Below, one piece after another: positions 37,591 to 52,124 of a stretch of DNA of 64,000 nucleotides. Each line of letters begins with the position of its first letter. The first letter of the stretch is position 1. Origin of the DNA: Chrysomallon squamiferum (lineage: Eukaryota; Mollusca; Gastropoda; Neomphalida; Peltospiridae); contig CM022679.1 of the NCBI GenBank assembly GCA_012295275.1, positions 26,320,474-26,384,473 on the forward strand. The letters are read 5' to 3'. A model generated the notes under the pieces. It was given only the letters and a program-made list of their open reading frames with translations. It had not been told where the DNA came from and did not search any database. The translations under genes and the position numbers were made by a program.

Positions 37591-40089
37591 ATGGCTGAAA
37601 GTTGTGTTGTACCATTAATAGAAATTCAAGACGAGTTTGTTATATGTGAAATTTGTTTAGACTATTTTAATGACGGAGATAAACAACCACGTATTTTACC
37701 ATGTCACCATAGCTTTTGTTGTCAATGTTTGACGTCAGTGTGGAAGAATTCGCCAGAGGGAGTAACATGTCCCAACTGTCGACAAATATGGCCTGTTCAA
37801 AATAATATCGAGAAAACATTTCCACAAAACAAAGTGTTGACAGATTTGGTTGAGTATGTAAGAATTAAGAATAATGCTGGAGAAATACCGTGTCAAGTAT
37901 GTTCCAATAAACAGAAAGCAACCACCCAATGTTTCGATTGTGATACTCACATGTGTGAAACATGCACATCATATCACATGAAATTTCCAAGTTCAAAGCA
38001 TCACAAGACAGTTTCTATATCACAACTGGCGGAAATTCCACAATCTGAATTTTTCCACAGGAAGGATATATGTACAAATCACGAAAATATGAAAGTTGAT
38101 GTTTACTGCAAGACGTGCTGTACAGCTGTCTGCTCTACGTGTGCACTCGTGTCTCACAGAGATCACGAAATCTGTAATCTGAAAGATGTCTACAGCGAGA
38201 AGAAGGAAAAGATCAAATCCACTTTATGTAAGTTACAGACGTCCATAGAGAAATCAAAATCGTACACTGATAAACTGACTCGCGAAAAACAAACACTGGA
38301 TGAGACAGAAGAAGAAAGTCTAATGAAAATAGATGAAGCCAGTAAAGAAATCATTAAAAAGATTCAAGATTTGACACAACAGTTGAAAGACGAAGTTGTT
38401 AGAAATGTTGACAAACAGAAAAGTGATCGAGATGAACAGATAAAAGTGGTGACTCGGTCGATAAAAGAGAAAAGTGAACATCTTCTACACTGTCAACAAG
38501 CCTTGCAGTTCGCACGTCAAGTCGAATTTACTGAAATGTTTGAGTGTCTCAAAAACCAAACAACAAATTTGATCAAGTACGGAGAACTCGTTGATTTAAA
38601 GATAAAGAAAATCGACTTACAGTTGGATGTATTTGAACGTGTTGATAATGTAATAAAGAAGACTGCACTGATGTTTGACAAGTCAGAGATGATACCCTGT
38701 ATTGAGATGACAGATTCTATTGTAGAACGAGAATCTTGCGTTCTCAAAGTCAGACTCATCTCAAAGAAAAACAAATCACAGTCAGAAGCTGTTATTGAAA
38801 CTCCTGGTGAAAGACACGAAACTGATAGAAAACGTCTAACAACGTCCATTTGTGGAAAGCTGTTTTACAAGCCGCGAAGACTCGGTCTTCACAAGACATC
38901 AGTCAGTGTTGATAGTTTTTACATTGAACATGGCAGTCTCACATTTCACAGCAGAGAGGAGAGTTAGTATTTCAATCTGTGTTTTTATAATTGTGATACA
39001 AAACACAAAACTGAGACAAAATACACACACACATAAAATAACGAATAATTCGTTTTCTGTTTTCAGCTGTTTAAAAATGTTAAACTTTTCAATCTCAAAC
39101 TATATGATATTTTCTGCCTATGTTGATTTACTTGAACGATTCACTGCCATGTATGGGACTGTGTTTCCGTTCTAAATGACTTCTTTCACATTAACAAATA
39201 TTATTATCGTTATTGTTTATTTTAGATGCTGAACTGACGAGAAAAGTTCTGATTGGACTTAACGAGCAATCCAACACATTTACTGAAGTATTGTGTGAGT
39301 GCAATATGTTTAAATTTCGTTTATGCATTAACTGAGAAATATATTTATTAATTTACATTAATTGCATGTCTTTCTATCCAAAAAATGATATGCACATATG
39401 ATGATAGATATACATGCTTATTATTTATTTTTTCAGTACCCAACGTACAGTTTGATAAAAATGCCTTAAACTGGAAGTATTGTAAGATCACAGATTGTGG
39501 TGAATTGATCAACATATCTTCACCACTGCCTGACACAGAACAGACCTCTTCACTTAAAACTCTGATAGGCGCCACAGGAAACAAGACTTTTCACCATCCA
39601 GGCTGTTATTACTGGCAGACTGGTGTTGTGTGTAAAGTCCTGTCAAAGGCAGAACTTCACAAAGTAGCAGCTCAAATCGGTGTTTCTACACAACAAAATT
39701 ACGATGATACAGAATTAATTTCAGAAAACAGACACGCCTGGTGTGTAAGTGTTGACACCTGTAGAAACCACAACAGTCTGTGTTTAGACGTTCATTCTCT
39801 TCGGAAGGAAATATCTGACAAACCCGTTGCAGATTTTAAAAAGAAGAAACAATTCACCGTGAATCTTGGGTTGCTGCTTGACACAAAAAACAAAAAGCTT
39901 CACATTATTCGTTTAAATGAAAACAAATGTGAATACAGTATTCCTCATATCGATGTTTCAAAGCCTCTGATACCAGCATTTGGTGTCCACAATCCTGATA
40001 TGTTTTGTGTTAAACTGAAAGTTGTGTCTGCTTATGATGTGTCTCTAAACGATGAGTTACTAAAATTAATCTCTAATTTACTAAAATAA
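37591..40089 (+). CDS. TRIM class B: RING, B-box 1, B-box 2, coiled coil, SPRY
   Basis: Intact and the best class B representative: exon 1 37591-38962 (donor GTTAGT, which splices out the in-frame TAG), exon 2 39226-39294 (AELTRKVLIGLNEQSNTFTEV), exon 3 39437-40089; 2094 nt, 697 aa, phase 1 junctions. RING residues C19, C22, C38, H40, C43, C46, C60, C63; B-box 1 C101/C104/C114/C117/C122/C125; B-box 2 C161/H164/C173/C176/C181/C184/H189/H192. The tail after residue 327 is class B (LDVFERVDNVIKKTALMFDK through TFHSREE). SPRY exon: GNKTFHHPGCYYWQTGVVCK, GVSTQQNYDD (Ser where others have Cys), LGLLLDTKNKKLHII, PLIPAFGVHNPDMF. Predicted cytosolic RING E3 ligase with unknown target. AATAAA overlaps the stop codon (40088-40093), so a very short 3' UTR is possible. 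Confidence 0.9.
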
Positions 40090-40176
40090 TAAAATTATTC
40101 TACTGTTTAATTGACAAAAATATATTCTTATTTCATGACTTGTTCAAGATTAAATCAGAAACAGACCAGATAATTA

Positions 40177-40376
40177 NNNNNNNNNNNNNNNNNNNNNNNN
40201 NNNNNNNNNNNNNNNNNNNNNNNNNNNNNNNNNNNNNNNNNNNNNNNNNNNNNNNNNNNNNNNNNNNNNNNNNNNNNNNNNNNNNNNNNNNNNNNNNNNN
40301 NNNNNNNNNNNNNNNNNNNNNNNNNNNNNNNNNNNNNNNNNNNNNNNNNNNNNNNNNNNNNNNNNNNNNNNNNNNN
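40177..40376. other. Assembly gap of exactly 200 N
   Basis: The run of N is exactly 200 bases, a round number typical of a placeholder of unknown real size. It separates the TRIM array from the 3' end of an unrelated receptor gene whose 5' exons are absent. Confidence 0.95.
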
Positions 40377-40734
40377 AATTTCTGTTTTATTTGTCACTAG
40401 TGACCACCGTTTGATAATAATAAAGTAGGACAACATATAAAAATGTTCAAATCCTGACAATTTCTCTTTCATCATCACATCAGTTTATCTTTAACTTATG
40501 CCTCTCAACTTGTTTGTTAAAAGATTGTCATAATGTGGCTTTCATATTAATAGGAAGGTACATATAAATCATCTCATCCTGCTAATTAACATAAATACCT
40601 CACATATGAAAGACAAAATTTACAATAGACTGTTTGTTCAGACTACCAACCTTACACTTTATTAATAACTTACTGCATTTTTGTTGTAATAAAATGAATT
40701 TTTGTTATAGTTATTTTTTATTTTTTACTTCTAG
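40377..40734. other. Intron of the receptor gene, no feature seen
   Basis: AT-rich sequence that ends in a pyrimidine-rich tract and CTAG acceptor at 40,734. It shares nothing obvious with the TRIM units. Confidence 0.5.
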
Positions 40735-41848
40735 ATAACATTCCTTCACCTCCATTAAACATCTATGCTAAGTTGAAGAATGGAGCTATAGATGTGCACT
40801 GGAGTGCCCCAGCTAAGAATGCAGAGAAAGTGGACAAATACGATGTTTTCTTCAACTCATCCAAACTGAAGACTCAGCATCATTCTGTGGTAGGAACATA
40901 TTTAACGAACTGTTTCACCAGCCATTTTGTTAATCTGGTTTTAACAGTATCGTCAGATTATATCTTCAAGTAACTTGTTAATACAGTTTTATTTGTTATT
41001 GTCGAATCACTTAATTTGTCAACGTTCTTTAAGTTGTATTGTCAAATTGTTTAAGTAAGTAAGTTGTTAACATCAGGTTAGTTGTATTGTCAAAAAATTC
41101 GTTAGTTTGGCTTAGTTGTAGTTTAAAGTGATTTGTAAGTTTTGTGTTTTGTGTCTTTATATGTAAGTTTGGTTTCCTTGCATTTAATTTGTTAGTCTGG
41201 TTTAGTTATAGTTATCACTAATAATAGTTTCAGGTTTGTACAGTCTATGAGGCATGAAATATAAGAACATTTAAATGCTTAATTTTTTCTAAATTTATTT
41301 TTTTACTAATTTTTTATTTTCAGTCTCGCACCATCTATAACTACATAATCCAGATTCCAGCCATGGAATCTCAAGGCTATGTTAATGTGTGGATTGTAGC
41401 CACCAATGACTTCGGCCAGTCCCAGAGATCAAAAATAAAACACATTCTACTGAAAAGTAAGTGTCAACACAACTTTGCTTGTGCTTATTCAACCATCTAA
41501 CATGAAATGCTTCTTACCAAAGTAGTTCATTCTGGTGTGAAATATAATGAACTGTTTTAATAAATATAATATTACATTAACCTCTTGAGTATATATGGTA
41601 ATCACTGTATGTTCTTACTTTATCACGATTTATGATACTGAGTTTATAACAAAATGTGTTAAATATTTTTAAAATATATTTTATGTTTTCAGTGGTCCAC
41701 TAGAATGACTGGAGTATTACACTACCATTAAAATTACTATCAAATTTTTTATCATTAGAAGGCAGTACCCACATTAAGTTAAAGAAACATGAAAAAATAT
41801 TTTCCAAGGCATACAATTCTTCTTTACATAATTTGATGTTTTGCTCGC

Positions 41849-41914
<66 letters not shown>

Positions 41915-43395
41915 TTTCTGTCTTTAATTGTTGTTCTCTCTTTTATTTGTCAGAATCCGAATTTGAAGTTTCAAGTAAGTATTGTAGTCTTTCTTTTTAT
42001 CATTATTACTGCAACTGCTATCGATTCAAAATTGATTATAAATTTATAAGACACAATACAGTTATTTGTAAAATAAATAAATAAATAAAACCTAGTCAAT
42101 GATATTTTGTTGACATATTTTTGCATTTAAAATAACAGTAGTGCTTGAGAAATAACTAAAGGCACATTCATCATTGAGAAAATAACAATAATAATAATAA
42201 TAATAATAATTTGGAATATAGCAGATCTAGAAATGATCTGTAGATAATTTAGATAATTATCATTATATACTAACAGAACATTTTAAATATTTAATCTATA
42301 TTTACACAAATACATAATAAAAACAAATATTTATATTATTTATAATCACACACAAACACATTTATAACATCACTGATTTGTTTTTGTTTCTTTAGGATCA
42401 TCATCAATGAAAGGTAACCTTATGTTATATCTGCATGCATAGATCAAACTTCACTTAAATTCTTAATAACTAAAAAGACAGTTTATGTGTATAGCTGTCT
42501 AGCACTTCATTTATCTGTCTGTCTGTCTAGCTGTTCATCTATCTGTATGTCTGTCTATACATACATGCATGTAACAACAGTCAGTTTATAATGATCAGCG
42601 CAGTTTAATACCAAATGGCTGTGTAAGTTACGACTTGGGTGAGGCCTGATCAATCAGTCAACCAATCAATCAATCAATCAGTAAGTTAATCAGTCAATCC
42701 TTCTGAATATGATCAGACATATGTCCCATTCTAGCCAATGCTCAATGACTGGTGTATCTGAAATAACACGGTAAGTGCTTTGCTGGTTATGGGAAGGTTT
42801 GTGTAAAAACATCCCTTACTGCTGATTGTTTAGAGCAGCTAGTGAACTGATGTTTTCCTCTCAGTCATTATTATTACATCAACAGCAAAATATCAATCTG
42901 AAATGTATGTGAACATCATCACATTTCAGTAATACATTCCACAATACAATACATTTGCAGAACTTTTAAACTCAGTTTTTTTGTTAGTCATTCTGAAATT
43001 GGACAAAGAGTTCTAAAATTTCAGCCTCAGATGTAAAACAATAAACATACAAAAACTTGTAACATATAATTCTTGGCATTAGTGTATTTGCCCTTAAAAT
43101 ACACTGATGTATTGTGGGTATTCTTGTTTGTTTTTTGCTTTTTAAATGTTCAGCAAAATTCTTTTTTCTATGAATTATAAGAAGCAAATTATGCTCTGAA
43201 TGCATCAAGTAAATTCCTTGCATATCAACTTGTTAAAAAAAATCTCTACTAATATTTTAATATTTTATTGTGTGTGTATGTCTATGTATGTATGTATGTA
43301 TGTGTATATATATTTTACCATCAAAATATTAATGCAGCTGTTTTGGGGAATGTGTAATATATATTTATATCTGTATCTATATCTATCTATCTAAT

Positions 43396-43430
<35 letters not shown>

Positions 43431-43864
43431 GTGTTATGTGGTGTGTAATGTTTAGCTCTTGAATCGGCACAATCTTTGTCTTCACAATGCTATTCTGTGG
43501 GTTTCTAAAGTATATGTGATATCCATGCATTCACCATGTTTCAGAAAGGTCTGTGTTCTGTTTTCAGATAACAAACCTCTTGCTGTTGGTCTGGGACTTG
43601 GTATCACTATTGCTGTCCTCATAGCAATAGCTGTGATTGTCTTCTTTGTTATCAGGTAATTTTCAAGTGTTACATTTAGCATTTAGTCCTGATACTTAAA
43701 GATACATGTTGTGTGTGTCTGTCTGTCTGTGTATTGTATGTACATACATATATATTTTATTTTATTTTTATCCAGAAAAACACAAGGTAAATCCAGTTTT
43801 GTCACTGAAACAGTTGCTTTTGAAAACCCTGGCTATGGAAGAACACAACCTCAGGTACATATAC

Positions 43865-43906
<42 letters not shown>

Positions 43907-43986
43907 GCACTGGCCTTTTTACAGTTTCTAATATTTGATCATACTTTTTTGTATTCTAAATATATATATATATATAAGAGAGAAAG

Positions 43987-44055
<69 letters not shown>

Positions 44056-44308
44056 ACTTCGAATGATAGAAAAGAATTAGAAAAAGCTCTCTGTATTTCA
44101 GATAACTGGTCTTCCAGCAGACACAATGCAGCCAGTTGGTCAGTTCGCCTATGACAAATTGGAAGAAAGCACAGATCATACAAACACTGAGCCTCTTCCT
44201 TCACATCCGTATGAGACAATTGACAATGTTCACCTAGAATTAGAATCAAATGGGAACACACCAGCAACATTACCTGTAAACCAGGAAGATCACAAACCCA
44301 CACAGTGA
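40735..44308 (+). CDS. 3' part of a type I receptor: FN3, transmembrane helix, NPxY tail
   Basis: Seven exons: 40735-40889, 41324-41456, 41954-41974, 42396-42413, 43568-43655, 43776-43854, 44102-44308 (TGA). Phases join correctly throughout. Exons 1-2 encode one fibronectin III domain (PSPPLNIYAKLKNGAIDVHW, then YVNVWIVATNDFGQS). Exons 3 and 4 are microexons of 21 and 18 nt (KSEFEVS and RSSSMK). Exon 5 encodes the membrane helix (AVGLGLGITIAVLIAIAVIV and on). The tail has NPGY (in AFENPGYG), an NPxY-type sorting or PTB-binding motif, and PYETIDNV. Exon 1 starts in phase 1 (G|AT), so upstream exons exist but are missing, in the gap or further away. Layout fits adhesion or endocytic receptors with membrane-proximal FN3 domains (L1CAM- or SORL1-like), but I cannot name the family. 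It is unrelated to the TRIM genes. Confidence 0.75.
41852..41911. repeat. (TC)n microsatellite in receptor intron
   Basis: About 30 TC units lie just 5' of the 21-nt microexon, forming a very long pyrimidine tract before its acceptor. Confidence 0.9.
43869..44052. repeat. (TC)n and (GA)n microsatellites in the last intron
   Basis: TC units at 43,869-43,905 and GA units at 43,994-44,052 lie in the same 247-nt intron. They are complementary, so the intron RNA can fold into a long hairpin bringing the splice sites together. Confidence 0.85.
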
Positions 44309-46682
<2,374 letters not shown>

Positions 46683-46736
<54 letters not shown>

Positions 46737-47410
46737 GAGGCAAAATGTAATCTCTAGTTTATATTGTAATTTTAGTTGTTTAGGTTTTTGTCTTTTTCTC
46801 TTTTTTTTTTCTTTTATTAAAGAATAAAACCACCTGTTATTATTCTATCAATGTAAATATAGAATTTTAATAATGAGTACATGTGTGTGTGTGTGTGTTT
46901 ATGTTTTTGTGTGCTGTGTATTTAATTACAGAAAGGATATTTATCACGTTCTCAGTAATTTTCTTTGCCTTTTCATAAAATGTTATTAGAGATGTAAATA
47001 CCATATTGATGCAAGCTTATTATTATTATTATTATTATTTTATCATAGACTTTTACCAGAATGTTATTTATAAATAAATAAAGTTTTGTTATAAAATGTT
47101 ATTGCATATGTAAATACTCTATTCATATATTTATATATATATATTAATGACACTTTTTACCAGAATATATTTATAAATAAATAAAGTTTTGTTGTAAAAT
47201 CCACTTGCAAATGAAAATTTTAAAAACTTATGCTTATGTGCACAGAGATTACTAGTTATCCCTAACTCAAGTTTAAAATACTCCAGGTTTTTGGCTTCAT
47301 TAAAAAGACAGCTGTAATATTATTTTAGTTATGACATGTCTTGTGATTTCAAAACACAGCAGATTATTATTATACATATTTGTTTGCTGAAAATTTAAAT
47401 AATTCCACTT

Positions 47411-47447
<37 letters not shown>

Positions 47448-48785
47448 GTAATAATAACACTTGTAATAATAATATTATCATGTTATTTATTATTATGTTA
47501 ATCTACTTGAACAAGTTGATACAAAAACCAAGAATAGTAAAAAAAAAAAAAAAAAAACCCAATGCAAACTAAATACTGATTTACAAATAAATAAACTTTA
47601 AATCATGACAGTAGTGACAATATGTAATATGTTGCTGTATATGTATCTTCTTTTGTGTAATACAAACAACAGATTGTTTTTCATTTTAAAAACTCTCCAT
47701 GTAGCTGGCTATCAAGATAACAACAGTGTTTTCTTTTCTTTTTTATCTTCTCTTTCTCTTTTTCTTTAGTGTGTGTGTGTGTGTGTGTTTCTTATCTCTC
47801 CTTTCTTTGTTCTGTTTGTTTACTAAAGAAACTATAATTTTCTAATATACCAATAAACTATAATATGCATTTTGTGTGCTTTTATATGATTATATTTTAT
47901 TCCATTAATGTTGAAGTTTAACTCGTGTAGTATTTATAAAAGATCGAGAATATATTTTGTACATTTAAGTGTGTTTGTTTTTCTTTTTTTCTTTTTTTTT
48001 TTCTTAATGTTTATTTCTCTAGTGATACAGTAACATTCTGAATATTCCAAAATATTATTATTATTATTATTATTTTGTTGTATTTAATTATTTGGCCAAT
48101 CTTTACTAGAAATAAAGAAATAAAGTATGACAACAAAATGAAGTTATGTTTGCTTTTTGGAATACTAATGCACACACACAATAATATACTGTTGATTTTG
48201 AAATGATGAAAACCTTTTTTCAAGTAGATAAAGAAAATCATAAATAATAATCGATTTTATAATAAAAAAAAATTTAATCAGTTACAAAACAGACATCTGA
48301 ATCTGTATATAAGTTCTACTAGTTCTGAATTCATTAAATATATTTAAGCAATATAAACAGAAAGATGTGTTATTGTAATAAAGCTTGCAAAAGTACATAA
48401 TGGTTATATATATTATGAAACAGGATATAATTAACATTTTCAAATAGATCAAGAAAATAATTTTTGTTTGTTATTGTTGAAAATATGGCTATACTAGTAA
48501 TCAGAGACTTAATTGTACATTATTCGAATAACATCCTTGATTAGCATTTTTAGTTTTTAATTTTTTTTTATTTCACCACAGAATATAGAACACAATAAGT
48601 ACAACTGATACATGTTAAAGTAATCAAATACAAAAATTAATATGAACGACTTACACATGATAAGATAACAAAATATAAAAGTAAATTAAAGTGATAAATT
48701 GTCTGGCTATTTGTAATATAAATCTATAAATCAGTTCTAATAGTTTTGCAAAACTCACTAGTATTTAAGCCATGTAAATAATAAC
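46683..48785. repeat. Duplicon A copy 2
   Basis: Matches 6,857-9,262, beginning at an ATT run (46,684-46,735). At 48,116-48,465 it holds an extra 350 bp or so; part of this (GTTCTACTAGTTCTGAATTC and on) is a diverged copy of 48,730-48,810, so it looks like an internal duplication. No gene is seen. Confidence 0.7.
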
Positions 48786-49707
48786 ATGTTACTGCACATT
48801 AGAATATATAATGGTTAAAAATAAAGAAAAAATTAAAACTGTGGTTGTGTGTGTGTGTGTGTGTGCATGCATGAGTGTGTGCGTGTGTGTTTACATTTCA
48901 TACAATACAATGAATATATACATATGTAAATATTTCATTTTTTACATTTTAGACAAATACTTTTGTCCAAATATTTCATTTATTTATCTTGAACATATAG
49001 TTATCTGTAATATAATAATACATGTTCAGAACATTTTGGAATCCAGTTAAAGTTAGTTTGTTAGTGTTTTCATTTTAATTTAGATATATATTGTTTGTAT
49101 TGAGCAATATTAAGTTGATTACGTGATCATTTTTAGAATAGCTTGTGCTGCCTAAAATAATTTTGTACCTTTAAGTCTCACTTTTGTTCTAAAAATGACC
49201 AGTTTGTAAGAGTATTCCAGAATCTCTGAACATGTTCACATAACCAAAAAATTACAATAATCTTCACTAAGCATATGAAGAAAAATTCACATTTATCTGA
49301 ATCTTTTATTCAGTGTATTATCAAATACTTATTTGAAATATGAATAGAAAAGATCAGAAAGCAAGAATGTTAGTTTTAATTTGAAAAAAAAAAAATGTAT
49401 TGTCTTTTTTAAAATTTGGATTTTAATTTCACGATATTAAATTCAATATAGTGCTGACAGTAAATATAATTACACTGAGAAGAAGTTAAACAAACACATT
49501 ATTAATAACTTCTGAAATGGAATAGATATTACAAAAAAACATACACACACAAATACACAGAGTCGATTTAGCACTCGTAAATGGAACTGTGCAAATTGTT
49601 TCTTAACACACCATTTCAAAAAATTTAAGCTAGTATCTTTCTTTTCATACAACTGAACATAATCCAAATATGAATTAGCACAAATACTGCATGTCGTAGA
49701 TTTTCTT
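48786..49707. other. 3' flank of the 49.7 kb TRIM gene
   Basis: A TG-rich run at 48,843-48,892, then sequence from 49,020 to 49,400 matching 18,000-18,480 (3' flank of the 18.7 kb gene). No gene is seen. Confidence 0.65.
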
Positions 49708-52021
49708 TTACTTTTTAAGTAATTTAGATATTAGCTTCTTATCTAGAGACACCTTATCAGCAGAAACAATTTTCACTTTGACATCAAACATGTCAGGATT
49801 GTGGACACCAAATACTGGTATCAGAGGCTTTGAAACATCGATATGAGGAATACTGTACACAAGCTTCTCATCATTTACATTAATAATGTGAAGTTTTCTC
49901 TTTTTTGTGACAAGCAACAATCCAAGTCTGACATTGAATTCTTTGTTCTTTTCAAAATCTGCAAACGGCTTGTCAGATATTTGCTTCCCACGAATGTCAA
50001 TGGCTAAACACAGACTGTTGTGATCGCTACAGGTGTCAACACTTACACACCAGGCGTGAATGTTTTCTGAAATTAATTCGGCATCGTCGTAAGTTTCTTC
50101 TGTACAAACACCGATTTGCGCTGCTACTTTGTCAAGTTCTGCATTTTCCACTACTTTACACACAACGTCAACCTGCCAGTAATAACAGCCAGGATGGTGA
50201 AAAGTCTTGTTTCCTAAAACACCTTTAAAAGTTTCAACTTTGATAGTCTGTTCTGTGTCAGGTTGTTCTGAAGCTTTGTTGATCAGTTCACCACAGGCTG
50301 TGATGGCACAGTCCTTCCAGTTTACAGTACTTGTTTCAAACTGTATGCCTGGTACTGCAAAAATAGAAATGTAAATTACAGAACTATAATTAAAGCTGGG
50401 TATGTTTATATGAGTATTTAGTTATTTGAAATTTTGCAGATAATTGTCGCTACGTTTCAAACTGCATAGCTAAATCTTTCTGTTTACACAGTGGATTTGA
50501 TAAAAACTCTTCTAACAATGGAAAGCGAAAAGTACTTACGAAACACTTCTTTGAACTGACCTACAGCAATTGTCCGCATCAAATCCGCATCTGAAAAACA
50601 TCATCACATTCTACAACGAATCAGTATAAGCATTTAAATAATCCTCAGAAAAAGAATGCATAAACATTTACTGTTATTTCAGTAACAAACCTCTGTATTA
50701 AGAGAAGAAAAAAGTTATCAAAATATAAATAACCAAATAAAGGGTAAAATAATCACAAAATAACTGACAGGAGCAGTTTATCAAGAACTCAAAGAAAAAA
50801 GAAAAAGAAAAAGAAGAAGAACGAATTGAAAAATGTACCTTGTTGGCTGCTTATCTCAGTATTGTCTTCAATACATCCATGATCAGCATCCAGTGACATT
50901 TCTTCATTTTCTGAAAGAGTCTGAACACAGTCTTCTGACGTCATCCCGGTAACTTTGATTTTCTTGTCAATGTCCCAAAATATTTTCAGACCAAGGTTGA
51001 TCTTTCTCATCTGCACTTTTACCAATACACTCGACGTAATCAAATGTTCAGTTTTGTTTTTCAGACACTCAAACATTTCAGTAAATTCGACTTGACGTGC
51101 GAACTGCAAGGCTTGTTGACAGTGTAAAAGATGTTCACTTTTCTCATTGATCGACCGAGTCACCACTTTTATCTCTTCATCTCGATCACATTTCTGTTTG
51201 TCAACATTTCTAACAACTTCATTTTTCAACTGTTGTGTCAAATCTTGAATCTTTTTAATGATTTCTTTACTGGCTTCATCTATTTTCATTATACTTTCTT
51301 CTTTTGTCTCATCCAGTGTTTGTTTTTCTTTAGTCAGTTTATCAGTGTACGACTTAGATTTTTCTATGGACGTCTGTAACTGACATAAAGTGGATTTGAT
51401 CATTTCCTTCTTATCGTTGTAGACATCTTTCAAATTACAGATTTCGTGATCTCTGTGAGACAGAAGTGCACACGTAGAGCAGACAGCTGTACAGCACGTC
51501 TTGCAGTAAACATCAACTTTCATATTTTCGTGATTTGTACAGATATCCTTTCTCTGGAAAAATTCAGACTGTGGAATTTCTGCCAGCTGTGATATATCCA
51601 CTGTTTTATGGTGTTTTGTACTTGAGAATTTGATGTGAGAAGCTCTACATCTTTCACACATGTACTCGCAACAAGTGAGGCAATAAGCTATTGCTGTGGA
51701 CCTGTCTGGACAGTCATGACATAATATTTCACCAGGATTATTCTTAATTCTTATATATTCCATCAAATCTGTCAACAGTTTGTTTTGTGGAAATGTTTTC
51801 TCGATATTATTCTGAACAGGCCATATTTGTCGACAGTTGGGACATGTTACTCCTTCTGGTGAATTGTTCCACACTGATATCAAACATTGACAACAAAAGC
51901 TATGGTAACATGGTAAAATACGTGGTAGTTTATCTCCGTCATTAAAATAGTCTAAACAAATTTCACATAGAACAAACTCGTCTCGAATTTCTATTAATGG
52001 TACAACACAACTTTCAGCCAT
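49708..52021 (-). CDS. TRIM class A with variant B-box 1: RING, B-boxes, coiled coil, SPRY
   Basis: Intact: exon 1 52021-50839 (donor GTACAT), exon 2 50590-50540 (ADLMRTIAVGQFKEVF), exon 3 50354-49708; 1881 nt, 626 aa, phase 1 junctions. RING complete, with H39 changed to Y (PCYHSF) but the zinc ligand H40 kept. B-box 1 (residues about 97-142) is a different version, reading CHDCPDRSTAIAYCLTCCEY, against CQVCSNKQKATTQCFDC in the other intact genes; the same version occurs in the pseudogene at 55.2 kb. The class A tail lacks about 37 residues, including the LLPQK stretch. Exon 3 is open from its acceptor and reads GIQFETSTVNWKDC, GNKTFHHPGCYYW, CLAIDIRGKQIS; it has VTKKRK where others have DTKNKK. 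Role as for the family. Confidence 0.88.
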
Positions 52022-52124
52022 TATGGATAACTGAAAAAGCTGTGAACTGCTAATCAAGAAATATTTTTAGAAGTAGGCGTGAACATATCTTCTGTACAAT
52101 GTCATTCAGAGTTACCTGTTCGAA
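52022..52124 (-). promoter_or_regulatory. Conserved proximal 5' flank of the 49.7 kb TRIM gene
   Basis: TTCGAACAGGTAA at 52124-52112 on the minus strand, 90 bases before ATG, with the TTTTTCAG acceptor-like site. Confidence 0.5.

Noticed and set aside
37735-37950. Antisense frames over the RING region, seen opposite every exon 1
   Set aside because: They are shadows of the conserved RING and B-box coding strand and lack any start or splice context.
42484-42740. CTGT and AATC short repeats that could suggest a CRISPR-like array
   Set aside because: They are tetranucleotide microsatellites in an intron, with no spacers.
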